64,000 nt of DNA from Anticarsia gemmatalis (lineage: Eukaryota > Arthropoda > Insecta > Lepidoptera > Erebidae). Position 1 is the stretch's first letter. Each line of letters begins with the position of its first letter. The translations under genes and the position numbers were made by a program. The notes beneath the pieces are model-generated. The model saw nothing but the letters and a program-made list of their open reading frames with translations. It was not told where the DNA came from and ran no database searches. Below are positions 52,820 to 64,000 of this stretch, one piece after another. The stretch covers positions 8,742,001 to 8,806,000 of the forward strand of contig NC_134766.1 of assembly GCF_050436995.1 (NCBI RefSeq). The letters are read 5' to 3'.

Positions 52820-55681
52820 ATGCTTGGAGGCTATGAAATGGCTGTGAATTACATAGCACGTTCTACAATGTTTTTAAAAGACTATTTTCAAAAACAACCC
52901 AAAAAAGTGGTCAAAATAAGCAATATTAAAGTACCAGTAGAGTTTATTTTGAACAACAAACTGGAGAGAGACATCCAAAGAATGTTTTATCCATTAAATT
53001 TGATGCAGTTTATATTTTTCTCATCGAAATATAATATACGAGATAGTTTTATAACTCCTAATGGGACTAGATTTAATATAGTGATGTTTGTCTTCACAAT
53101 TTCATTAGTAACTATGTGTATATATCGCTCTTTTTTCTTGAACTCTAGTTCATTTTCAAAACGTAGTGTGATAGTCAATATTTTGAATTTATTCCTGCTT
53201 ATATTTAGTTGTTGTGGTCTCATAATGATCTTTGTCATCAACATCGTTAACAGCCATAGTAATATCTTACTCATTTTAACTATACAGAAGATTCACAAAA
53301 GCCTTATATTTCGAAAAAGAATCTTAGGTTTTATTATCTGGAATTGGATTTCTGACTTAATAGTTATATGTTTTAATATCTGCATGTTAAATTTCAATTA
53401 CAAGTCACATAAAAACTTCTATGTGGTCAATCTTGTCTGCGATGTGTTCTTAATAACGTTTGAAATTAATTTTGTGTACGCGATTCGTGTTATTATTTTG
53501 ATGAGGATGTATTTGAATCAGTGGAATCAGTATATTGAAAGAATGGATGGTAAACCAGGGAATCCGGAGCTGTGTGAAAAAATGTTTGAAGTGTATAAGA
53601 ATATTTTAGAAGCTTATAAGTTGTATAATAAAGTCTTTCAGCCGCTGGTAAGAATCAAATTATATATACATATTTTTTAAAAATATAAGTTCTTGTTATT
53701 GACTTTTTGCCCTCTCAAAGCTATATTTAGACATATCAGTAGCACGATTCTCTACAGGCGGCAATATCGCAAAGCGAGACTTTGACATTTAAAATGATCT
53801 ACAAAAACAACGGCGCCCTACGCCCGCGGGAGACGCTGATCAGATTTTCATACAAAATTTCTTAATAGCTAGCAGGCTGTTGACAGTAGTAGAGAATCGC
53901 ACTACAGACTAGAGAGAAAGAATAGAAGTCGCATCAGTCCGCTCGTTTAAGGTTATTATATGCATTAGCATTTGGGTTTGTTGTAGGACATTAGTCAAGT
54001 CGGATGTTCAACCGTAACCTTAAACTTAGTAGAGTGTAATAGTTATTTCTTTACTTTCAGATACTCTATCACACAATAGATACGTTTTGCCGGTCCCTTT
54101 CTTACGTTGAAGTGTTGATAGACGAACTCAAACTACCACCGGAAGAAAGTTTATCTCCTGTGAGTATCTAATTAAAACTTATGACTATTTCTAGATTGTA
54201 ATCAATGAATGCTTGGCATTTGGAGAAGCGTGGGTTTGTAGCTCGCTTCACACTTTACCATTTTGTACCATCGTGTTATTTCTGTGTTTCTAGCGGCTGC
54301 CCGCGGCTTGGTCTTTTAGTTTTACCGTGCTTACAACAGTTTTTATTGCTACTCTCTCTACTATTAGTCATATCATAATGTTATAGCCTTCCTCAATTAA
54401 CACCAAAAGATTTTTGAATTCCTCTCATAGTCTGGTGGGATGGCTAAATCGACAAGATCAGTGATGACTTTACGTGCTCTACAAGTCATAGAGGTCTAGA
54501 CTTAACTTGTAAACAGCGGTAAATTCACAAAGCATTTCATGACAAATTCAGTTTAAAAATACAATCAAATTTTACATAGGGAGTCGATTTATAATAAGAA
54601 ATATACATTACCTGTTTTGATAAATTTGTAAATGATCAAATATTTTGTTTCAAATTTTCAGTTTGAATTCATGATGGTGACAATTCTCACCATCATTTCA
54701 GTTATGAAGGACGTCTTCATAGAAATTCTGCAGAGCTTACAATGTGAGAAGTTTTACATAGAAGTTGAGAATGCTGAGTCAGTGTGTATACAGCCTTTGA
54801 GGCAGAAGAGTTGTCCAAGTAAGTATAAACATTTAAATTATACATTTGACAATTATATTATTTCATAAGTTTGTAACATCATTGTGAAATACAAATAAAA
54901 AGAGTTCCAAACATAACACCATTCTTGGAGATTAAATAGTCTTGACTGAAAATAACAGCGTGGAAAGCTTAGAATAGAAAAAGATGGCAAGAAAATTAGC
55001 CTCTCATATAAAAAAATTGCCTGAGATAACTTAGGATAAAGAGGAGGGAGGGAAAAAAGGCCTTGCTCTGCAGTGGGACAGTATAGGATGATAATAATAT
55101 TAATCAAAGAGATCATCGGAGTGCATATCCAGACATTTTGAAAGATTTAAGTCATCTAAAAAGGGCCTCTACATAGCTTTGACCGCACATACACCTTCCA
55201 AATGTCCGGGACTCTGTAGTTCCAAAATAAACAAAAGACAAAAAAATAATAAAATACTATTGTAGGATAAGGGCGATTTCGTAGGTTTGACCTGGCAGAT
55301 GTTCTTACGATTACGCTATATCTGAATGAAATATTCCGTTCAACTCAAATCTATAGTGATGTAAACCATATCTGCTAGAAATCAAACCAGAGGTAGACTC
55401 AGCAGTAGCCTCTCAAAGACTAGCTAGCATTCACTCAGGTTTCCCTTTAAAACTTCAACAATTTTATATTCAAACAGTTTCTCTTATCTCTTTCAGGAAG
55501 TCAAAAGGTCTTATGTACAAAAGTGTTGCAGTTAAACAGAGCATTGTTCACAAAGATCAGCGCTTGTGGACTGTTTGATGTGGACTCTTCATTACCTTTG
55601 TCCTTAATGAGTCTTCTTACACATTACATAGTAGTGTTATTACAATTCGCTTTTGTGACTTCAACTGTTGCTCAGAATTAA
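52820..55681 (+). CDS. Gustatory receptor, four exons, complete (GrP)
   Basis: Exons 52820-53647, 54061-54159, 54662-54818 and 55497-55681 (phases 0, 0, 1) encode 422 aa, the longest in the window. The 40-residue N-terminus (MLGGYEMAVNYIARSTMF...) has further ATGs at codons 7 and 17. Then come LNNKLERDIQRMFYPLNLMQ, SSKYNIRDSFITPNGTRF, SHSNILLILTIQKIHKSL and YAIRVIILMRMYLNQWNQ. Exon 3 has VMKDVFIEILQSLQCEKFY, then VENAESVCIQPLRQKSC. Exon 4 has KVLCTKVLQLNRALFTKI, SACGLFDVDSSLPL and HYIVVLLQFAF, with an eight-residue tail VTSTVAQN. It bridges the PLNLMQ group and the GrQ/R/S group (exon 3 type). Intron 1 holds a MITE-A. Confidence 0.92.
53737..53907 (+). mobile_element. MITE-A copy
   Basis: CAGTAGCACGATTCTCTAC at the left, TAGAGAATCGCACTACAG at the right, core GGGAGACGCTGATCAGATTTTCATACAAAATTTCT. 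The terminal repeats are well matched. GrP intron 1. Confidence 0.75.
54290..54400 (-). mobile_element. Possible Helitron end fragment
   Basis: TTTCTAGCGGCTGCCCGCGGCTTGGTC resembles an inverted CTAG terminus with a GC-rich hairpin, followed by TTATAGCCTTCCTCAATTAA as in the 8804 family interior. Diverged; limits uncertain. Confidence 0.35.
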
Positions 55682-56342
55682 AAGAATTTACATAATTCCG
55701 TCTTTTATTTTTGATAATACATTTTTGAAGTTAAGATAGGTAGAGGTAGACTGAGTAGAAGGTTGGCTCTACGTGAAATCTGACACCTTTTTACAGGGCA
55801 AATCTTATGTGGTCGTCTAGGCAACATTTATATGAAATGTTTTTGGTGGAATAAAATATCAATTTCATAGAATTTCGAAGAATATGTGATAGGCTTTTTA
55901 AAAATGGACTAATAATGGATTGAGTTTTAGGTCATCAAAATTGGGCGGCTTTTTCAAATTTCTAATTTAGTCTTGAATAGCAATCTTGAGTGTCGATAAT
56001 ATTATCTAAATCGGTAAATACTAAAACTCTTTTTCTCAATAAGATCTAGTGTCTGTGTCACATACACAGTCACTAGTTTACTAGTTTACAAACAATAATC
56101 CGTTAAATGAAAGCTCAAATTCGAATTCCTGGAAAATCTCCAAGTTCTAAATTCGTTTATATCAATATTTAACTAAGTTTAATAAGTCATAAAGTAATGT
56201 TTACTTTTCACCATGACAGACTATTTTTTTTCAACCTAATGAATATATTTTATTCATTATAATAATTGTTTCCTCAGTTTTAAAACCGTTAGCTTTTTCT
56301 AGCCTTTAAACCACTTAGGTTATCAAAATATCTACCAGTAAA
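55682..56342. other. Intergenic GrP-GrQ
   Basis: AT-rich spacer, no element or gene recognised. Confidence 0.6.
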
Positions 56343-58909
56343 ATGGAACCTACCCGCCTAACAAATACTGAACCATCACCTGAGTCAAAAGCTTTACCAA
56401 AAACAAGGATCAAACTAGCAGAATGTGTACTACACAATGTAGTAGACAAAGATATTCAAACAATGTTTTTCCCTCTAAACTTAATATCATCTATGTATGC
56501 TTCACCAAAATATAGTTTAAGGAGTAATCTAATCTCCCCAAACAGCTTCAAAGTGAACATATTTTGTTTCATAGTAATTCTTATTGCTATCTTTTTATTT
56601 ATTTATCGTATTTTCTTCTTAAATGTCGAACAGTTCAAGCGGTTCTACAATAACAAGTCCCTTTTCTCTTCCATGATGTTTTTCCTCTTCTTCTGCAGTT
56701 ACGGCTTGCTGTCTATTTTCATTCATAATATTTTAGATAGTAAAAAAAATATCTCGCTTGTTTTAACCTTGCAGAACATACATAGAGGTCTCCGTTCCTA
56801 TAAAAACGTTCGAAGCTTCGCTTTTTCTTCGTGGATCAGTTTTGTAGTAGTAATTTCATTTGATTTAACTGTGTCATTCAGTTACTATTACGGTCGTGAG
56901 TTTTCTTTCGTCAATGCCTTCTGCGATATTTTCTTGGAAACTTTTGATGTCAATTTGATTTATGCTATCCGAGTTATTGTGTTGGTGAAGACGTATCTTG
57001 AAGAATGGAACGAAAAATGTTTAACGATGGAAAATGATGATGAGGATTGGGATAGAATGTTCGAAATATACCAGAGTATAATGGAAGCTTATAAACTTTT
57101 CCAGGAGATATTTCGAATGATTGTAAGTTTTTTTTAATGTTACTAGTATTATGCGGTATTCTTTGTACAATTATTTCTGTCTTAGGTTTTAGTATTATCT
57201 AGTTAAAGCACAAATTAGTTTAATAAATCAATATTAAATAGACATTAATTTTTAATAAATTTACTTATTGAAAATGTCTCCTGCTGAAATCGAAACTTAC
57301 TTTATTAAAAAAGAATATGGTGTGGAATCACTGATGTAATAGTAATGACTATTTTTATTGCTTACAGATAATGTTTTACACGATTGATGCAGTGGTTCGC
57401 ACTTTAATAAATGTGAATATGTCTGTTGAAATATTCAATTATTTAAAACGGGCCGATCACTTGGTACGTATTAAAAATTTTGCTGAGCTTGAAAAAGGCA
57501 AGAATTAAGTCTTTTCAATGAGGGCTGAATGAGCAGCACCAGCCGATGTGAGTTTTTATGAGGACTGTCTATATCCAGCCGTTATCCGTAACTTTTTTCA
57601 GTACGGCTGTGACATATCTGCCCTTAGAGCCCTGTTTTACTAGGACGCCGTGGCTGCGTGGGTACGTATTTAAGCAGTTAATATACGGAAATGTATGTCT
57701 CCTAACACACGTGGCGACGCTGTGGCAAGGTGACATTTCAATATTAACTGCTTAGATACGTAGCCAGTGATGCCGCCATGGCGTCCTAGTGAGGCAGGGC
57801 TTTTATAATCGTTTCTTACAACGTTACAAGCAATAACGATGTTTTTCATGATCGTTAAATTAATTTCTACTTATCTATAGGGTTTTGTCGAGGTCCAGAA
57901 AATTCGTTGTGGAATTTTATGTGAGTGCTTCATATTATTTAGCCAGAGGCGTCTTTAACAGATAGACTGGGAGGATTATGGATAGGCTTGAATGAATAAT
58001 AATTCAGGTTCAATAAATCTGGTATATCCAAAATGTTGTGTCGAGGCAAGCCTTTATCGGTACAGTTATTTTCTAAATAGTTTTTTTAAATTTCAGGACG
58101 ATTTCGCAAGATTTTCTCTCCTCTCTTTCTTGTGGATATTCAAAATTTTGTGTCTAGAACTACATTTATGTATGCGCTGTGAATATTTTTACAAAGCTGT
58201 TGGAGACTCTAAGAGCGTTTGCATTCAACATTTGGGTAACAGTAATTGTTCACGTGAGTTCTTCTTCAATTATAGCAGATTATTGAGAGTAGTGTAAATA
58301 AGAATAGATAATAATTACACATAATAGTGTATTGGCCTACTTGTGAGAGGTATAACTATCTATGTCGCCTATGCGCAGTTTTAATATAGCTATATCAGAT
58401 GAAATTGCAGAACGACTTTAAATACTAGAACAAAACCCAATATATAAACCACTACCACCGTAGAAAAAAAATGTTTTGGGTTGTTCCCAAAACTTATAAT
58501 TTCTTCTTACGGTAATTGGTTTCTAGTCTGAACAGGTAGAGGCTAGGCCTAAGGTTAACACCTTGGCCGAGTACAAATTTAAAAAGTTTCTCGATGGCAC
58601 CGAGTGTAGGTGTTGTGTATGTTCAACCCTTTGACCGCCACAGTCGGCTATACTCGACAAATCAGAAAGAGCTCACGACGCTTTAGTCGGATAGCCGACT
58701 GTGGCGGTCAATGGGTTAAGTTTACATTTAATTAACTAATTGCAGAAAATCAAAGACGTCTATGCAAGAAGGTGTTACAGCTAACAAGGAATACATTTAA
58801 CAAGATATCTTCATACCGTCTCTTCTACGTCGATGCTAACTTACAGCTCAGTATCTTGATGTTGGTAACTAATTACACTATTGTATTGCTGCAGTTTGCT
58901 TTCCTTTGA
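56343..58909 (+). CDS. Gustatory receptor, four exons, complete (GrQ)
   Basis: Exons 56343-57122, 57368-57463, 58097-58253 and 58746-58909 (phases 0, 0, 1) encode 398 aa from MEPTRLTNTEPSPESK. Landmarks are VVDKDIQTMFFPLNL, SPKYSLRSNLISPNSFKVN, SKKNISLVLTLQNIHRGL, FDVNLIYAIRVIVLVKTYLE and EWNEKCLTMENDDEDW. Exon 3 has WIFKILCLELHLCMRCEYFY, then VGDSKSVCIQHLG. Exon 4 has RRLCKKVLQLTRNTFNKI, YVDANLQLSILML and NYTIVLLQFAFL. In exon 4 the usual MSACG is ISSYR, so the conserved cysteine is missing. Introns 2 and 3 each carry a different foldback MITE. Closest to GrR and GrS. Confidence 0.92.
57629..57800. mobile_element. MITE-B, 172 bp, long inverted ends
   Basis: GCCCTGTTTTACTAGGACGCCGTGGCTGCGTGG...TAAGCAGTTAATAT pairs imperfectly with ATATTAACTGCTTAGATACGTAGCC...CCATGGCGTCCTAGTGAGGCAGGGC over almost 60 bases per arm. 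GrQ intron 2. Confidence 0.75.
58625..58717. mobile_element. MITE-C, 93 bp, 27-bp inverted ends
   Basis: AACCCTTTGACCGCCACAGTCGGCTAT at 58625-58651 is reverse-complemented at 58691-58717 with one mismatch, around a 39-base interior. It ends 28 nt before GrQ exon 4, so it covers the region where the branch point of intron 3 would be. Confidence 0.8.
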
Positions 58910-59576
58910 GGCATTTTCAATGCTAATAAATGATTTAAGATCATGGGTTCTTTCATTTTATTTATACAAGATTATAACTGCGTGTGAAGTGTATGCAACC
59001 GCCGCGCACAAATTTTGGGCTCAAATCCTGGGTCGGGTCAAAAAGTTTTCAGAGGTTTTCTATTGAGAATTTCTCGGAGTCAAGAAATTGAGGTTGCTGA
59101 TCTGGAGAGAACGTAAAGCGGTGGGTTCTAACCTTTCACTGGTCGTGTCGGGTTAGACGACTGGGCTATGAGAATAAAATTAAATGAATAGGGAAATACC
59201 TATGCACACATTTGTACATTGTAAACAAAGTCCTATACAGTTGACTGGTTTCAATGAAATTGGCCGGCGCGGCGCCTTAGCCGAATAGTTATACTACATG
59301 ATGTCTGCAACTTTGAGGAAAGAGGACTTAGTTGAGTTTTCATTTACCCCCAATCAACACAAACGCAACTTTTATATTTCAACAACAAAGTTCTTTAGTA
59401 TAATACAATCATTATTATTATATTTACTTTTCAACTGACTGTGTAAGCAATTAGTAGACATTGCCCTAATCGAAGTAGAAAAAACTTACTCATTTTAATA
59501 GACCTACGAACACATTAATGTAATACATTAAACTTTTATACCTGTAAAACAATTTCAAGTGTAAAAACCTAGCAAC
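58910..59576. other. Intergenic GrQ-GrR
   Basis: AT-rich except for AATTGGCCGGCGCGGCGCCTTAGCCGAATAG at about 59260-59290. No gene or RNA recognised. Confidence 0.55.
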
Positions 59577-61568
59577 ATGTACTTTACAACGGCGCAATTT
59601 TTACCAAAATCTTCAATAAATATTCCAGTAGAATATTTACTTAGCAACCTGCTTGATGAAGACATCCAACAAATATTTTTCTCTTTAAATTTTATCGTGA
59701 CTCTGTTCTTCTCACCAAAGTATATCATTAGAGACAATTTTATAACCCCTAACAGTTTTAAAACCAATACATTTTTATTCATATTTACTTTGATATTAAG
59801 TATCTTGCACATGTATCGCACTTTCTATCTCAACGTGATTAAATACAAGGACTTGTACAATATTCTCTACGTTTATTTATTAACTCTATTCTTGCTGACT
59901 TTGGTGATATTTGATTTAATTGCCGTCTTTAGTATCATCATTGTGTATAGTAATGACAATATCTTCTTAGTATTGACCATTCAAAACATTCACAAGGGTC
60001 TCAACTCTTATAAAAACTATAGCAGTTTCATCATCGTCAATTGGATTACGTATTTTATTATGATTCTCTTTGATGTTTTCTTAATGATGATTAATTATTA
60101 CTTCAGTTATAAGTATTATTATGTTGAAATCTTCACCGATATCTGCTCTCAGAGCTTTGATCTTAATTTGATTTATTCTATTCGTCTCATTGCGTTACTC
60201 AGAAATTATCTTGAAGAGTGGAACGAGAATGTTTTGGGAATGAAAACTGATGAAGTAGAATATTGTAAAAAGATGTTCAAAATATACCAGAATATTTTAG
60301 AAGCTTATCAACTTTGTAATAAAATATTCCAAACTTTGGTAAGATAAAATTGTTTCCTAAATACTATATTTTAAATACAGCTATCGTTAGTTTTAAGTGC
60401 TGTCAAAAAGTTAATGTACTGTTTAAAGTTGTTGTGTTTTTGTATATTTACTATTAAACTTATATAGAAAAAGTTATTGATATTTCAGATTTTTTCAATT
60501 TACAAAATTCATTTTTATTTTAGATAATGTTGCAAACGATTGACACAGCTGTAAGAACGTTGTCTTACGTTAAAGTTTTGATCGAAATGTTTAACTTTTA
60601 TACCGCAACGAATAATTTGGTAAGTATATTTATTACTATAGTTTATTGAAATACAAAAACTTTCAATTAACTGTACATTAAATTAAAACTCACACATGGA
60701 ACCATTTATTAAACAATATGTTTGTTAAATAATTCTCCTAAATAGTTACAAAAAGTAGTTTACAGTATTCTGATCATACGATTATTAAAATTGTACTTTC
60801 TTTTCAGGAACAGTTCTGGAAATTTGCTTTTCTTGGTGCAATGTGGATGGTGAAGATGATATCCTTGCTGTCATATATCTGTTATCATTATGAAATGTTT
60901 TACAAGGCAGTTGAAGATGCCAAAAGTATTTGTTCTCAACATTTATGTCATATAAACTGTACGAGTAAGTACTAACTCGGATTTTTGATATCAAACATTT
61001 TTACGTACTTCTAAGAACGAGGGAATAACTTTTAAAACCCATATGCACCCTCGTATTAACCTTTTAATAGATGCTTGTGCTAAGGCTAACATCAAATATT
61101 CTAATCGATTTAGTATTATAAAACATCCACAAATTATTTTAGTTATTTTTAACGTTTAGTCTAGGCTGTATATCTTATACAATTTCATATTATTGAAAAA
61201 ATTTGCAAATATGTATCTATGTTAGTTACGCTTTCATAAAAAAACCTATATTTTAATGAAATTTGGTACACTGATGCATATAACTTAGATAGCACATAGG
61301 ATTGTTTTACTCCGGGAAATCGTTTCAGACGAAATCTCGGGCAGCAGCTAGTAGGTACAGTCTTAAAAGTATGAAAAAATAACTCCGTAATTTTGTTTCA
61401 GAAAATAAAAGGCTGTTTTGCAAGAAAGTGTTGCATCTGACACAAAGTACGTTCCAGAAGATGTGTGTATGCGGCTTGTTCAACGTCGAGACTAATTTAG
61501 TGATCAGTGTGGTGGCTCTTATTACTAGCTACACCGTTGTTGTACTGCAATTTGCTTTTATCCCATAA
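59577..61568 (+). CDS. Gustatory receptor, four exons, complete (GrR)
   Basis: Exons 59577-60338, 60524-60619, 60808-60964 and 61402-61568 (phases 0, 0, 1) encode 393 aa from MYFTTAQFLPKSSI. Landmarks are NLLDEDIQQIFFSLNFIVT, SPKYIIRDNFITPNSFKT, SNDNIFLVLTIQNIHKGLNS, FDLNLIYSIRLIALLRNYLE and EWNENVLGMKTDE. For exon 2 a nearby acceptor-like TTTCAG at 60488 was passed over because it breaks the phase; TTTTAG at 60523 restores it. Exon 3 has AMWMVKMISLLSYICYHYE, then VEDAKSICSQHLC. Exon 4 has KRLFCKKVLHLTQSTFQKM, CVCGLFNVETNL and SYTVVVLQFAFIP, with VVLQF in place of VLLQF. It is the last of five tandem genes and convergent with GrS. Confidence 0.92.
61215..61355 (+). mobile_element. Possible Helitron fragment
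   Basis: The sequence ends GACGAAATCTCGGGCAGCAGCTAG|T, a CTAG-type terminus downstream of a GC patch. The 5' limit is unclear. GrR intron 3. Weak call. Confidence 0.35.
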
Positions 61569-62329
61569 ATTATTGTGAAATTCTGTTGCTTTTTTGTATA
61601 TTATATCAAATAAATTTTAAAATTTGGGGTCGAGTTATTTATTTGTTTGTATTTACCTAAATATGTCTTCGTCTCCAGTGGAAGCACTAAACTTTTTGGT
61701 AAAAATATTGATAAGCAGCAGCTACCTTGCTGGATATTATATTATAAAAGGTATTAACTATATAAGCCGCAGTCTTTCCTTCTTATCGTATGGTTAGTGG
61801 TCAATCTAGTCTCAAAGTTGTTCAAGCCGCCCCAAAGGCCTTTCGGCCAGTCGGCTCAAGAGAGAGACTATAATATACAAAAAAAATAAATACAAAATAC
61901 ACTTTGAATCACATGAAATAACAATCATCTTTTTAAATGATGTATATTCATTTATTAATTAAATCTATGTCTGACTTTAAGCAATGCTGCATATTGTATG
62001 ACTATGAAGTACTGAAGACCAGTAATTAAGAATAGTTTTACTGCGTTCAAAGACCAAATTAAAGTGGGTTATATTTTATTTCGTTTATTTTTTATTCCGT
62101 CTTGGTATTCTTCAACCTGTGTTCTTCTGTGCTCTTGATCGACCTTGTGGTCGATCAAGAGCAAAATAATTTTCTTCAACACGTACTTAACAGGTATAAC
62201 GCATACAAATACACAGAGAAAAAGAAATCCTTGGTTACAATTTTTATTTACTTTCATATAATTCATAGTTAACTACTACAATATTTACTTTCATAAAATC
62301 TTTACTTAATTACTAAATGTCTTCAAGTT
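61569..62329. other. Convergent intergenic region GrR/GrS
   Basis: Contains an AATAAA-type signal in CAAATAAATTTT near 61610 for GrR, an R2 fragment (61787-61850; GGTTAGTGGTCAATCTAGTCTC) and a 14-bp-arm hairpin (62131-62162). No gene. Confidence 0.6.
62131..62162. repeat. Perfect 14-bp hairpin
   Basis: GCTCTTGATCGACC (62131-62144), loop TTGT, then the exact inverse GGTCGATCAAGAGC (62149-62162). It lies about 170 bp downstream of the GrS stop in GrS orientation. It is not followed by a U-run, so it does not look like a terminator. Confidence 0.9.
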
Positions 62330-64000
62330 TCAAAGGAAAGCAAACTGCAGTAAGACGATAGTATAGCTGGTGATGAGCGCGATCACACTCAGCCATAACC
62401 CCGCGTCGACGTTCACCAGACCGCAAGTACACATCTTGTTGAAGGCGCCTCGTGTTAATTGCAGTACATTCTTGTACATACGCTTCTGAGATTCTGAAAT
62501 AATTAAAGATTACAAAAAGTAATAGAAGTATTTCAAGAAAAATGCTTGAGCATTATAAAGTAGTTTGTCTGAACAAAATAATAGGCCAAAAGAAATGTAA
62601 GCGCCAATGTATGTAAAAAGTGCAAGTACATTAACTAACTAACACACACACTTCTATACACATTGGCGGCCATTCGAAACAGAAAGCGGGTTTTTTTTTG
62701 AGCTACCAACCTTATTATTTATGACATGATATATCATGATTTAGACATAGGCCTTGTTTGGGTTATCCACCTTATTTTAAGCTGTGAAGGGTTTGAGCCG
62801 CCATGGGCAGCCCTAATGGTTTTAGACAAAGAGTTTCATGGTCACTTTACACGGAACATTCTTTATTTATATTTCTTCTTCACTCATGTTCTTATACTTG
62901 TGGACTTCAAGTGAAAGTGTCTTATTATTCATAGTTCTTCGATAGGCCACATCACGACAATCTTAGTGTTTAATTATGAAGTTAAAGTATTACTCACCTG
63001 TGCGGTTCTTTTCATACAAATGTTGTAAACAAATGCTTTTAGAATCTTCGACCGTTTTGTAAAACATTTCATATTGCATACAAATCAGTAGCTGTGTGAC
63101 TAAGAGTTTAGTTATCCATAATACAGCTATTACGCCGAATAGATTCAATTCATACTGAAATCAAAACAAGAACCTTGAATTAAAAGCGAATAATAATAAA
63201 AACAGTAAATAAACTCTAAATAGCCAAAATAAAAGCTAATATGAACATACATTTATTAAATCATGCGAAAAATAACTTGTTGGTCGTCCTAAAACGTGGT
63301 TTGGAAAATAACTATGAAACCAAACCCAGGATACAGTCGAGTATTGAAAATTGGACTTTTAAAATGTATAAACAGTAATAGTTTCTACGAGGCCTACGGC
63401 CAAAGCTAGTCGGTTATCGATATTCGTTTGTGGTAGAAAACAGTAGCCCGATTCTGTGCAGTCGATACTGTCGGGTATCGAAAGTTTGGCATTTAGAATG
63501 TACTGCCAAAATAATTCCTACGACCTCCGTTAGAGGCGTTGATACAACATTTCTCGATGACAAGCCGGTTGTCGGTAGTCGATAGTGGTAGAAAACCGCG
63601 CTACAGTGCACTACGTAAGTACCATATTCAGTAAAAGAATGGACCGAGAAGCACTGAATATACGAACCAAGTCACTTTCTGCTGATAGAAACATGAATAT
63701 TTCTATAGTCACTTTCACGTATGATAATGTTCGTATAACTGCATCAACTGTGTGATATAGAATCTGTAAATTAAAAAAATTATCAAATAAAACTAGAACA
63801 TAATATTTTTAATAGTAAACGTTGTTTTGTCCTAACTAGGTATATATTTTTAGAGAAAAACATGTGCACATCACAGTGCTAGACTAGGGGTTTTGCAAGG
63901 GGATTTAAGACCTTAAAATACATAATTCATTTAAAAAAATATAATGTAAAAATACACAAGATTTTTATTCTTACCATTATTCCAAAAATCTCATTATACA
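62330..64000 (-). CDS. Gustatory receptor, cut by the window edge (GrS)
   Basis: The end of exon 1 (64000-63975, encoding YNEIFGIM before GTAAGA), exon 2 (63763-63668), exon 3 (63154-62998) and exon 4 (62493-62330) are present. Phases and lengths match the family exactly. Exon 2 reads ILYHTVDAVIRTLSYVKVTI, almost the GrR version (TIDTAVRTLSYVKVLI). Exon 3 has WITKLLVTQLLICMQYEMFY, then VEDSKSICLQHLY. Exon 4 has KRMYKNVLQLTRGAFNKM, CTCGLVNVDAGL and SYTIVLLQFAFL. Most of exon 1 lies to the right of the window. The exon-2 donor is GTTCGT, weak. It contains MITE-A in intron 2. It is an inverted relative of GrR, facing it tail-to-tail. Confidence 0.9.
63441..63606 (+). mobile_element. MITE-A copy with adjacent diverged fragment
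   Basis: CAGTAGCCCGATTCTGTGCAGTCGATACTGTCGGGTATCG to GGTTGTCGGTAGTCGATAGTGGTAG...CCGCGCTACAG. Immediately to its left, 63330-63440 (ACAGTCGAGTATTGAAAATTGG; GTCGGTTATCGATA) is an older, more diverged copy. Both lie in GrS intron 2. Confidence 0.75.

Noticed and set aside
62131..62162. Intrinsic terminator
   Set aside because: No U-run follows and such terminators are not expected for Pol II genes in an insect nucleus.
3205..64000. Odorant receptors instead of gustatory receptors
   Set aside because: The last exon carries the Gr-type TYxxxxxQF-like end preceded by a [KR]M[ST]xCG segment, and there is no Or-type C-terminal exon pattern.

Overview
The window is moth (Lepidoptera) nuclear DNA, probably from a noctuid-like species. 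The support is AT-rich DNA, short introns with GT-AG ends, tRNA-derived SINEs, abundant short non-autonomous Helitrons ending in CTAG, several MITE families, and a large expansion of divergent 'bitter-type' gustatory receptors. The species cannot be named from the sequence alone.

Left edge (1-2.9 kb): an antisense LINE ORF1-like gene with a baculovirus-FP-like region lies near the last two exons of an MFS sugar (trehalose-type) transporter. The transporter intron between them holds a tiny U2 snRNA retro-pseudogene.

Rest of the window (3.2-64 kb): one gustatory receptor (Gr) cluster with 19 recognisable loci. Fifteen can be assembled as complete four-exon genes, one is cut by the right edge, one has an exon-1 frameshift, and two are relics. 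The architecture is nearly invariant. A long exon 1 (about 230-276 codons) carries four hydrophobic segments. Exon 2 has 27-35 codons, exon 3 has 151-169 nt, and exon 4 usually has 161-185 nt (218 nt in one gene) and ends in a [T/N/S/H/D]Y-x-x-VLLQF-type receptor signature. Intron phases are 0, 0, 1. For every gene called complete, the exon lengths sum to a multiple of three and give 376-422 aa.

Order and strand: GrA(-), GrB(+), GrC(-), relics GrF(-) and GrE(-), GrD(-), GrG(-), GrH(+), GrI(-), GrJ(+, frameshifted), GrK(+), GrL(+), GrM(-), GrN, GrO, GrP, GrQ, GrR (all +), GrS(-, partial). The letters are labels for this annotation only. By sequence they fall into blocks: A/B/C; D/F and E/G/H; I/J/K/M/N/O; P/Q/R/S; and a divergent GrL. 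Neighbours are usually each other's closest relatives, as expected from tandem and inverted local duplication. The proteins would be seven-transmembrane, ligand-gated ion-channel-type chemoreceptors of gustatory neurons; ligands cannot be read from sequence.

Transposons shape the locus. GrD has a 5.3-kb last intron holding a decayed Helitron with a Pif1-type helicase and a young gag-only LTR retrotransposon whose two 223-bp LTRs read identically. Helitrons, SINEs, LINE tails and MITEs fill many other introns and intergenic spaces. Several perfect or near-perfect palindromes occur; one is 66 bp with no spacer.
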